A stretch of DNA of 6,201 nucleotides from an uncultured Porphyromonadaceae bacterium (GTDB lineage Bacteria; Bacteroidota; Bacteroidia; Bacteroidales; Muribaculaceae), in NCBI GenBank assembly GCA_900550025.1, contig URQP01000119.1, positions 1 through 6,201 of the forward strand, written 5' to 3'. The position numbers and the translations under genes are program-made. Position 1 is the first letter of the stretch; each line of letters starts with the position of its first letter. Of this stretch, positions 1 through 6,107 are shown one piece after another. The notes beneath the pieces were generated by a model. The model was not told where the DNA came from. It did no database searches and was given only the letters and a program-made list of their open reading frames with translations.

Positions 1-2
1 AA

Positions 3-62
3 GCTGCACCAGCGGACTTAACAGATTTTAGTACATTTATCACCACACAGATAAAGTTATAA
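3..62 (+). other. Possible C-terminal tail of a gene entering from the left edge
   Basis: The third plus-strand frame is open from the window edge to a TAA at 60-62 and reads AAPADLTDFSTFITTQIKL. This could be the end of an upstream gene. It could also be an earlier part of the damaged membrane-protein gene that follows, since the next frame continues from about base 32 into that gene without an ATG. Nineteen codons are too few to recognise a family or prove coding. Confidence 0.2.
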
Positions 63-82
63 CGCCCTCAAATAAAAAAGCG

Positions 83-662
83 TTGGGAATAGGACTGATT
101 TTGATTATGCTGGCTGGGTTTGCAGCTTCTTTGCAGGATTTCTTTTTGCCGGTGGCGTTAGGTGCCTTTTCCTATGATGGAGGTAATACCGGGCTTGTTT
201 TCAGTCAGATTTTTTGGGGATGCGCTTTTGTGGCAATATATTCATGGTTGCTTCTCTCCAAATGTCAGGTTGAGTGTATGGTCGAAATCGGGACTGTGGA
301 TGTTGCTGCTGCAAAGGGTCGCCGCTGTCGTTTTGTCGTTTGTGCCGGTAGGCAATAATATGGTAGGGGAGGCGTTGCTTTGTTTGTATCTTATCGGAAT
401 GTTGCTGTTTATTTGGGCATCGTATGCGAATATAGAATTAAAAGTCTCGGTTACGGCGTTTGGCGTTATCACGTGTGGGTTGACATTGGCTTTCCGTTTT
501 ATAATTGACAGGGGAATGCCGATGGATGGCTCATATTGGGACTATCAGGATTTCATTTCGCAAACAGTGTTTCTTAATTCCATCTTGTCTTTGGCTACTT
601 CAGCAGTATTTTTTGTGCTTGTAACGGTATTGGTGATATGTTGGAAAAAATCGAGGGCTTAA
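83..662 (+). pseudogene. Small polytopic membrane protein, reading frame broken near base 255
   Basis: Family not recognised. Two overlapping frames make one plausible membrane protein of about 190 residues. The first runs from a TTG at 83 and gives two hydrophobic segments, ending in the residues AIYSWLLLS. After about base 257 that frame becomes polar and cysteine/arginine-rich, and it stops at 356-358. The frame ending at 660-662 takes over with LSVWSKSGLWMLLLQR and four more hydrophobic segments, then a basic tail CWKKSRA. Joined near 251-258 the product would have about six membrane spans. The switch equals one extra base or two missing bases; loss of one CT unit from the short TCTCTC run at 253-258 would explain it. 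No in-frame ATG precedes the first hydrophobic segment. The candidate starts are TTG 83, ATG 107, or GTG 162 for the second frame alone, so the 5' end may be damaged too. The gene converges on cydB, and its last codons lie inside the cyd terminator hairpin. A sequencing or assembly error is a real alternative to a true pseudogene. Confidence 0.55.
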
Positions 663-685
663 TGAAAATCTCATTAAACCCTCGA
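645..685 (-). terminator. Intrinsic terminator of the cyd operon
   Basis: The 15-base arms 651-665 and 671-685 are inverted repeats around a 5-base loop. The only mismatch, C658 against A678 on the plus strand, becomes a G-U wobble in the minus-strand transcript, so the RNA stem is continuous there. The six A's at 645-650 become a U6 tract directly after the stem in that direction. In the plus direction the stem has a C-A mismatch and no immediate U tract. The element therefore acts mainly on transcripts from cydB, whose stop is about 20 nt upstream. It overlaps the last codons and stop of the convergent membrane-protein gene. Confidence 0.85.
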
Positions 686-705
686 CACTAAGCACTCAAC
701 TTTTA

Positions 706-1848
706 TCAGTATTTTTCTTCGGCGGCGGTCTCCTCGATTTCTTTCTTTGTTATTTTCACACGATCCATTGCATACCATGCGTAGACTATATATGCAAGCA
801 CAAATGGTATCAATAGTGACACTATGCTCATCGCTGTCAGCGTGAATTCGCTCGACGAACTGTTGCGTATCGTAAGCGAGCTTTCAACGTCGAGCAATGA
901 GGGGTAGTATGCCGTGCCGTTGTAGCCTGCCACCCAGAACAGCGACATCACCACCAACGCCGTCCCGATGCCTGAATACCAAATCCCTTTCGTGAAGCCT
1001 TTCGTAAAGACGGTGCGTCCGATGGCATAGAGCACGGATAGAGTGCCAATCAAAAATATAATCAGTACCCACCACATGTCTATGAAGTTGTGCAGGTATT
1101 TGTAGTCTGTCCATTCAGCCGTGCCGTTTCCGTAGGCTACGCCTTTCGCTGTCAGCAGCAATGCGGCAAAAGTGAGGAAAAACACCACGAACAGGATGGC
1201 GTTAAGGCGGAATCCCGGCATCAGTTCTTCGTGCATACGCTTGTCGTCGATGTTGTTGATGAAATATAGTGTAGCCTGTACGCGCGCAAGAAACAGGACA
1301 GTGAATCCGAGTATAAGGTTCTTGAAGTTGAAGATTGCCTCGATACCGTGTCCCGGCCCCCATTGCGATATTGCCGATGCCTGCGGATTGAGGATGTTGG
1401 CTTTCGACACGGTAAATTCTGCTCCGAAAAACATCATTGCCACAGCCACCCCGAGCAATACCGGGCCGATTATGCCGTTGATGAACAGCAGAGTGTCGTA
1501 GGTGCGTGTGCCGTAGACGTTGCCTTCTTTCTGGCGGTATTTATATGATATGGCTTGCACGATGAAGCTGAACAGGATTATCATCCACAGCCAGTATGCG
1601 CCTCCGAAGCTGGTGGAGTAGAATAGGGGGAAAGACGCAAAGAAAGCCCCGCCGAAGACGACGAGCGTGGTAAACGTCAATTCCCATTTCCGTCCGAGCG
1701 AGTTCACCATCATTGACTTATATGTTGCTTCTTTGGTGGTCAGGAGCATTGTCTGTCCGCCCTGCACGAACAGCAGGAACACGAGGACCGCTCCTAATAT
1801 CGAGATAAGCAGCCACCAGTAGTTCTGAAGAAATTCGTAGGTTATCAT
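706..1848 (-). CDS. cydB: Cytochrome bd ubiquinol oxidase subunit II (CydB)
   Basis: This is the 380-residue second subunit of the inner-membrane cytochrome bd quinol oxidase, which supports CydA and completes the heme b595/d site. The length matches the family (about 340-380). The N-terminus ITYEFLQNYWWLL resembles the classic CydB start. The block VNSLGRKWE (48-56) followed by GGAFFASFPLFY (66-77) aligns with the E. coli segment around HWDGNQVW. The C-terminal pattern AYYPSLL, SSLTIRNSSSSEFTLTAM and a last membrane helix (about 340-360) is typical of CydB. About eight to nine hydrophobic segments are visible, and the protein ends in a charged tail (KKEIEETAAEEKY). It departs from E. coli CydB in two places: the N-terminal DGFDMG-type motif is replaced by FVQGGQ (27-32), and Glu56 stands where E. 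coli has Asp in HWD. From family knowledge this fits the divergent Bacteroidota CydB branch. The ATG at 1848 lies 10 nt after the cydA stop with no Shine-Dalgarno motif, indicating co-transcription. The stop is TGA. Confidence 0.96.
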   Translation of the reverse strand: MITYEFLQNYWWLLISILGAVLVFLLFVQGGQTMLLTTKEATYKSMMVNSLGRKWELTFTTLVVFGGAFFASFPLFYSTSFGGAYWLWMIILFSFIVQAISYKYRQKEGNVYGTRTYDTLLFINGIIGPVLLGVAVAMMFFGAEFTVSKANILNPQASAISQWGPGHGIEAIFNFKNLILGFTVLFLARVQATLYFINNIDDKRMHEELMPGFRLNAILFVVFFLTFAALLLTAKGVAYGNGTAEWTDYKYLHNFIDMWWVLIIFLIGTLSVLYAIGRTVFTKGFTKGIWYSGIGTALVVMSLFWVAGYNGTAYYPSLLDVESSLTIRNSSSSEFTLTAMSIVSLLIPFVLAYIVYAWYAMDRVKITKKEIEETAAEEKY

Positions 1849-1858
1849 AGTTGTATCG

Positions 1859-3433
1859 TTATTTTGCTGTGTCGAGATTTTCTTTTGATTTTTTGGAAAT
1901 CTGTTTCGTGATTATGCAGATGTCGGCTGCGAGCAGAGCCGTGAAAATTACGGCGAAAATCACGAATGTTGTCTGCACGTATCCAGCACTTATGTCGGAT
2001 ATTGCCACGCAGTTAGGCATCAGATCCTGTATCGTCCATGGCTGCCGTCCTACTTCTGCCACTACCCATCCGCAGATGCTGCACAGGTAGACTAACGGTA
2101 TTGTGATGATTGCCAAGCGTTGGAACAGGCTTGCCCAGCGGACTTTTTCCATAATTCCGCGCTTGTAGGCAAGCAGCAGCGAGGCTATCAGGAATATGAG
2201 GAGGTAGCCGCCGAGTATCACCATCGCGTGGAACGTGTAGAACGTAAGCGGAATGTTAGGAATGGCCTCTTCCGGAGAGCTGAGGTATCCGTAGCCGAAA
2301 TAATCGAAGTCTGCTTTCATCGCTTCCGCATGAATTGCCATTGCTGCGGTGTCGCCGGTCTGCTTTGCCTCGTGGTACTTTTCCAACGACTGTTGCGCCG
2401 CTTTTCCGCGCGCTATGCGCTCGGCATACGATACGGTGTTTATGGTATCGCCTTCAGGTGTGAACGATATGCCTTTTATCAGGTCGTTCACGCCCGGCAC
2501 AAATGCGTCGGCATTGTGCGTGGCAAGGATTGACAGTCCGTATGGGATGGAGATGTCGAACAGATACGGCTCTGCGTTGTCGCCGGGTTGCTTGTCGTGG
2601 TTGAGGATTCCGAATGCCACTATTTCCTGTCCGTGCGAGCCGTCGTATAGCCCTTCCATTGCGGCGAGTTTCATAGGCTGGTGCTCTGCCACGGTCACGG
2701 CCGAGCCGTCGCCTGTGGCTAATGTGAGCACGATGCCTATCGTGCCTATCCATCCGCCTACCTTCATGCTGCGGTAGCAATGGTTGGCGTTGCGCTTTTT
2801 CAGAAGCATCCAGCAGCTTACTCCTACAACGAACACTCCGCCGAGCGTCCATCCGCTGAGTACGGTATGGAAAAATTTGTTGACAGCCATGGGCGATGTC
2901 ACTATTGCCCAGAAGTCAACCATTTCGTTGCGCATAGTGTCAGGGTTGAATTCCATTCCCACAGGATGCTGCATCCATGCGTTGGCCACGAGTATCCACA
3001 GTGCGGAGATGCTTGCTCCTATGGCAGTCAGCCATGTGGAGGCAAGATGGAATTTCGGCCCGACTTTTTTCCATCCGAAGAACATTACGGCGATGAATGT
3101 CGATTCCATAAAGAATGCCAAAATGCCTTCGATGGCAAGCGGAGCTCCGAAAATGTCGCCTACGAACCAACTGTAGTTTGACCAGTTTGTGCCGAACTCG
3201 AATTCGAGAATAATGCCTGTTGCGACCCCGATAGCGAAATTGACACCGAACAAAGTCATCCAAAACTTGGTGGTAGCAAGCCATTTTTCGTCTTTTGTAC
3301 GATAATAAATAGTTTCCATTATGGCAATGATTATCCCTAATCCGAGGGTGAGCGGGACAAACAGCCAATGGTAGATGGCCGTAAGGGCGAATTGCGCTCT
3401 CGACCAGTCGACTACTGAAATTAAATCTTCCAT
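1859..3433 (-). CDS. cydA: Cytochrome bd ubiquinol oxidase subunit I (CydA)
   Basis: This 524-residue catalytic subunit of cytochrome bd, an inner-membrane quinol:oxygen oxidoreductase, oxidises quinol on the periplasmic side and reduces O2 to water at hemes b595/d. Its length is close to E. coli CydA (522). Landmarks visible by alignment to known CydA residues are His22 in IYHWLFVP (b595 ligand), Glu102 and Glu110 in IEGILAFFMEST (heme d/proton route), His189 in FFHTVLSGW and Met404 in FHAMVILGG (b558 ligands), and GWVVAEVGRQPW at 455-466 (the CydA signature). GDGS at 241-244 is followed by Lys255 and Glu260 in MKLAAME (quinol-site residues). The periplasmic Q-loop region, about 241-391, is long, as in the E. 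coli type rather than the short-loop Bacillus type. Nine or so membrane segments are present. The ATG at 3433 is 9 nt after the DUF4492 gene stop, and cydB follows 10 nt downstream, so the three genes form one operon. No cydDC assembly genes lie in the window. In gut Bacteroidales this enzyme is associated with growth at nanomolar oxygen. Confidence 0.98.
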   Translation of the reverse strand: MEDLISVVDWSRAQFALTAIYHWLFVPLTLGLGIIIAIMETIYYRTKDEKWLATTKFWMTLFGVNFAIGVATGIILEFEFGTNWSNYSWFVGDIFGAPLAIEGILAFFMESTFIAVMFFGWKKVGPKFHLASTWLTAIGASISALWILVANAWMQHPVGMEFNPDTMRNEMVDFWAIVTSPMAVNKFFHTVLSGWTLGGVFVVGVSCWMLLKKRNANHCYRSMKVGGWIGTIGIVLTLATGDGSAVTVAEHQPMKLAAMEGLYDGSHGQEIVAFGILNHDKQPGDNAEPYLFDISIPYGLSILATHNADAFVPGVNDLIKGISFTPEGDTINTVSYAERIARGKAAQQSLEKYHEAKQTGDTAAMAIHAEAMKADFDYFGYGYLSSPEEAIPNIPLTFYTFHAMVILGGYLLIFLIASLLLAYKRGIMEKVRWASLFQRLAIITIPLVYLCSICGWVVAEVGRQPWTIQDLMPNCVAISDISAGYVQTTFVIFAVIFTALLAADICIITKQISKKSKENLDTAK

Positions 3434-3442
3434 CTGTGTTGA

Positions 3443-3667
3443 TTATTTGTTTCGGTTAATTAATTCGGAACGCACATAATCGGCTTTGCCTTCTTCTGTG
3501 GAGCTTTTAGAGCTTAGGAAGTCAGGGAATAAGAACAATTTAAGTATGGCGAATATGATGAACACTTTCAGTAAAATGATCGTCCATAATGTTTTGCCAA
3601 CTGTCATATTCTTGAATCCGTCGATATAAAAATTAATGACTTTATATAATAGGTTGTTTTGATTCAT
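3443..3667 (-). CDS. DUF4492 family single-span membrane miniprotein, cyd operon leader gene
   Basis: This 74-residue protein is the first gene of the cyd operon. It matches, from recall, the DUF4492 family, whose members commonly sit just before cydA in Bacteroidota and some Campylobacterota. Residues 13-28 carry the motif FYIDGFKNMTVGKTLW. One hydrophobic helix follows (about 27-47), ending in LFLFPDF, and then a polar charged tail (52-74). The expected topology is a short amphipathic N-terminal helix, one membrane span and a soluble tail. The start at 3667 (MNQNNLL) is chosen because the family motif begins shortly after it and a promoter box lies 28 nt upstream. A longer start at 3763 would place the first codons inside the preceding gene's terminator. 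The 9-nt gap to cydA implies co-translation or tight coupling. An accessory role in cytochrome bd assembly or stability, analogous to CydX/CydS, is inferred from position and size. The sequence gives no direct proof. Confidence 0.9.
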   Translation of the reverse strand: MNQNNLLYKVINFYIDGFKNMTVGKTLWTIILLKVFIIFAILKLFLFPDFLSSKSSTEEGKADYVRSELINRNK

Positions 3668-3694
3668 TTGCTTTGGATTTTCCGGTTGTTTATA

Positions 3695-3702
3695 CAAAGA
3701 TA
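3695..3702 (-). promoter_or_regulatory. Probable -7 promoter box of the cyd operon
   Basis: On the minus strand this reads TATCTTTG, an exact fit to the Bacteroidota -7 consensus TAnnTTTG. It lies 27 nt before the DUF4492 start codon, implying a leader of only about 20 nt. I see no TTTG-type -33 box at the usual 19-21 base spacing; that stretch is A/T-rich (rc of about 3721-3740). The missing -33 may mean that an activator is needed or that expression is weak without one. Confidence 0.6.
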
Positions 3703-3755
3703 GGCTGTTGGTGTGAGATAATGAATATTTATTAATATGTTTTAAAGCATAAGAA

Positions 3756-3795
3756 AAGTGCATATATGCCTGTTGTCATTGGCATATATGCACTT
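3756..3795 (-). terminator. Perfect 15-bp hairpin, terminator of the alpha-galactosidase gene
   Basis: The arms 3756-3770 and 3781-3795 are perfectly complementary over 15 bases, with a 10-base loop at 3771-3780. In the minus-strand transcript the stem ends in ACUU and is followed by UUCUUAUGCUUU, a moderately U-rich run. The stem begins 22 nt after the alpha-galactosidase stop, the usual place for an intrinsic terminator. Each arm also contains the palindrome GCATATATGC, so each arm can fold on itself or form a dyad in DNA. It separates the GH36 unit from the cyd promoter about 55 bases further on. Confidence 0.8.
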
Positions 3796-3817
3796 GTCGA
3801 TAATTTGTAGCTGTCGG

Positions 3818-6016
3818 TCAGTCTATGGCTTCCAGATGGATTATCCGGCTTGCATAATCGCATTTGTAGCTGTGGCGGTATGGCATTTCCAGACCGTTTG
3901 CCATAAGGTATTTTCCGGAATAAATTTTCCCCTCGAATGCTAATGGGGATTTGTCCGTGCGGTTGAGCTCTTTAATTTTGTAGTATTTGTCCGGGTCAAG
4001 ACCTTCCATTTTTACTCTCGGGTAATGCTCATTGATGAATTGTTGCATTTTCCACCAGTAAAACACAGCTTCCTCCTTTCCGGGGGTGACATACATTAGG
4101 GAAGCAAGCCCTAAACCGCTGTAAGGCGAGACAAGTCTGTAAAGGTCGCCAAACTGGACTATGTGGCGTATTTGTTTATAGTCGGAAATGGCTTTTTTGC
4201 ATATTTCTTTTTCTTCGGCGGTCATGTGCTGAGGTTGCAGCTCAAGACCGAAGCGTGCGCTCATGGCCACGTCTATGCGGAATTTAAGCGGAATCAAATG
4301 TTGTGTTTGCAGGTTGGGAATGTCGGAGACATGTGAAGCCATGGTCAATGCCGGGTAGAAGTATGATGCTCCCCATTGCATATAGATTCTTTGTAGTCCG
4401 TCTGTGTTGTCGCTTACCCAGAATTCGTCGAAATATTTCAGGTAGCCGTAGTTAGCTCTTCCTCCTCCGCTTGCGCATGCTTGGATTGTCAAGTCAGGGT
4501 ATTTGGAGCGTATGCGTTGCAGAACGTTCTCCAATCCTCTATGGTATTCTATATAAAGGAGGTTCTGTCTGTCGGACGGAAGGTAATTCGAGCCATGGTT
4601 GAGTATCGACATGTTCGCGTCCCATTTTATATAGTCGATGTCGGGGCAGGTAGCCATCAGGTTGTCGACTATGTTGAATACGTGGTCTTGTACTTCCGGA
4701 TTCGATAGGTCCAGCACTACTTGTGTGCCTCCGCGTCCGGGTGTTATCTCGCGCCCTTGGGCTTGTATTATCCAGTCCGGGTGCTTTTCGTATAACTCGC
4801 TTGATGTGTTTGCCATTTCAGGCTCTATCCATATTCCGAATTTAATGTTCTTTCCTTTGGCGTATTCAGTGAGGGCTTCGATGCCGTTCGGTAGCTTGTC
4901 TTTGTTTACGGTCCAATCGCCCAGTCCGGCTTTGTCGGTATTGCGCGGATGTTTGTTGCCGAACCAGCCGTCGTCCATCACGAACAATTCCCCTCCGATG
5001 GCTGCAATGTCGTCCATCATTTGTGTCATTTTCTCCTCTGTTATGTGCAGATACACGCCTTCCCAACTGTTAAGCAATATTTTTCGTGCTTGGTCGCCAT
5101 GTGGCAGGATATGGTTTCTTGCCCATTTGTGGAAACTCCGGCTCACACCTCCCGTCCCTTCATCGCTGTATGTGAATGTAAGCACCGGGGTTGTGAATGT
5201 CTCTCCTTTTGATAATTCATAAAAGGAGTTTTCTTCGTTGATGCCAGCGAAGAAGTGGTGGTAGTCGCTTGATTCTGTGTCGATGCGTAATTTGTAATTT
5301 CCAGTATAGCATAGGGCTGCCCCGATGGCGCGGCCATAATTCTCTTGTGGCTTGCCGTCTAATGAGAACATTACCTCCGCATGGTCGGTTTGGGAATTGC
5401 GCACACCGTCAGTGTTTTTGATTTCTCTGACACCGGGAATCAGAGGCTCTTGTATGAGGCTTGCTTCCGCACCCCATGAGCCATGAAAATGCGTTAGCCA
5501 TACGTCGCCTTTCCGTATCGGCAGATATGCTGAGGCGAATTTTGTCAGGATGACTTCTTTCTTTTCATTGTTGGTGATTTCTGTCCATGTCTCTATGATG
5601 TCGGAATCCGTATATGTACGGTAGTTTATGTCGACATGGAATGGATATATTTTGTCTTTAAGCCGTATTGTCGTGACCGATGAATTGGCGTCTGTGGATT
5701 TTTGTATGTTTTCTACGGCAAGCTGTGTCGACATATTTCCATCCGAATGGACAACCGATAGGGCAGTTTCGCTAAGGCATACCATGCCGAAAGGCGGATA
5801 CACCATTTGGAATAAATCTTTGGCTTGTCCGATGTTTTCCAAATCGGTGGGTGTGAGTTTTTCTCCATAATAGGTGTATCTCAACTCTTTTCCTGTTGTG
5901 GCGTCCAAGACGAGGGTAGTGTTGGGAGTTGAGATGCAGATGTTTTCTGCATATAATGTGGAAAATGCCGTTATGGAACATAAACATGTGGCTAATGTGG
6001 TTCTGAGTTTTCTCAT
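3818..6016 (-). CDS. Exported GH36 alpha-galactosidase
   Basis: This is a 732-residue retaining alpha-galactosidase of glycoside hydrolase family 36, long form. It releases terminal alpha-linked galactose, with raffinose, stachyose, melibiose or galactosyl side chains the likely substrates. Residues 1-23 look like a signal peptide: basic MRKLR, a hydrophobic core, and STLYA before ENICIS, with cleavage probably after Ala23. A beta-sandwich N-terminal domain runs to about 300, a (beta/alpha)8 barrel covers about 310-640, and a C-terminal beta domain follows. The catalytic nucleophile is Asp466 in YIKWDANMS and the acid/base is Asp536 in VSDNTDG. Their 70-residue spacing equals that recalled for characterised GH36 enzymes. 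Other family blocks are NSWEG (316-320), MDDGWFG (347-353), FGIWIEPEM (393-401) and CASGGGR (514-520), so the active site looks intact. The gene stands alone with its own promoter and terminator. No SusC/SusD, transporter or regulator gene is in view, so the exact substrate is open. A periplasmic location is inferred from the signal peptide. Confidence 0.95.
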   Translation of the reverse strand: MRKLRTTLATCLCSITAFSTLYAENICISTPNTTLVLDATTGKELRYTYYGEKLTPTDLENIGQAKDLFQMVYPPFGMVCLSETALSVVHSDGNMSTQLAVENIQKSTDANSSVTTIRLKDKIYPFHVDINYRTYTDSDIIETWTEITNNEKKEVILTKFASAYLPIRKGDVWLTHFHGSWGAEASLIQEPLIPGVREIKNTDGVRNSQTDHAEVMFSLDGKPQENYGRAIGAALCYTGNYKLRIDTESSDYHHFFAGINEENSFYELSKGETFTTPVLTFTYSDEGTGGVSRSFHKWARNHILPHGDQARKILLNSWEGVYLHITEEKMTQMMDDIAAIGGELFVMDDGWFGNKHPRNTDKAGLGDWTVNKDKLPNGIEALTEYAKGKNIKFGIWIEPEMANTSSELYEKHPDWIIQAQGREITPGRGGTQVVLDLSNPEVQDHVFNIVDNLMATCPDIDYIKWDANMSILNHGSNYLPSDRQNLLYIEYHRGLENVLQRIRSKYPDLTIQACASGGGRANYGYLKYFDEFWVSDNTDGLQRIYMQWGASYFYPALTMASHVSDIPNLQTQHLIPLKFRIDVAMSARFGLELQPQHMTAEEKEICKKAISDYKQIRHIVQFGDLYRLVSPYSGLGLASLMYVTPGKEEAVFYWWKMQQFINEHYPRVKMEGLDPDKYYKIKELNRTDKSPLAFEGKIYSGKYLMANGLEMPYRHSYKCDYASRIIHLEAID

Positions 6017-6092
6017 AATTTTAAAAAATATCGGTTTGGTATTTAAATGATTTTATGTTTGCAAAGATAATAAAAGATAATTTTAAAAAATA
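6015..6092. repeat. 16-bp direct repeat flanking the alpha-galactosidase promoter
   Basis: The 16-base string ATAATTTTAAAAAATA occurs exactly twice, at 6015-6030 and 6077-6092, 62 bases apart. The first copy covers the GH36 start codon region (CAT at 6014-6016) and the second lies upstream of the -7 box. The string is low-complexity A/T, so chance is possible, but the identity is exact over all 16 bases. Confidence 0.6.
6062..6069 (-). promoter_or_regulatory. Probable -7 promoter box of the alpha-galactosidase gene
   Basis: The minus strand reads TATCTTTG, an exact match to the Bacteroidota -7 consensus TAnnTTTG. It lies 45 nt before the GH36 start, leaving an A/T-rich leader of roughly 40 nt. 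A TTG at 6095-6093 could be a -33 element, but the 23-base gap is longer than the usual 19-21. A second near-match, TATCTTTT, lies at 6079-6072. Confidence 0.6.
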
Positions 6093-6107
6093 CAATTATC
6101 TGAAATT

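Noticed and set aside
61..84. AACGC...GCGTT inverted repeat as a terminator of an upstream gene.
   Set aside because: The stem is only 5 bp with a 14-15 base loop and no following T tract, so it is not distinguishable from chance.
251..260. Programmed or phase-variable frameshifting at the CT run.
   Set aside because: The run has only three CT units and there is no slippery heptamer or downstream structure. A mutation or sequence error is simpler.
1172..3181. Several long plus-strand open frames opposite cydA and cydB (for example 1172-1501, 2120-2533, 2349-2777, 2780-3181).
   Set aside because: They are antisense shadows of well-supported genes, rich in Arg, His, Cys and Ser, with no domain or start signal.
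3668..3763. Extension of the DUF4492 gene to an ATG at 3763 (106 residues).
   Set aside because: The extra 32 residues would start inside the alpha-galactosidase terminator hairpin, run over the promoter box, and lie outside the recognisable family region. The ATG at 3667 fits better.
4638..5222. 194-codon plus-strand open frame opposite the alpha-galactosidase.
   Set aside because: It lies wholly within a GH36 gene with an intact active site. Its composition is typical of antisense translation and no family is recognisable.
5984..6016. Possible lipoprotein signal in the alpha-galactosidase N-terminus (LATC or CLC at residues 8-13).
   Set aside because: The cysteines sit too early and in a poor lipobox context (Thr at -1). 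The segment continues hydrophobic to a good type I cleavage site near Ala23.
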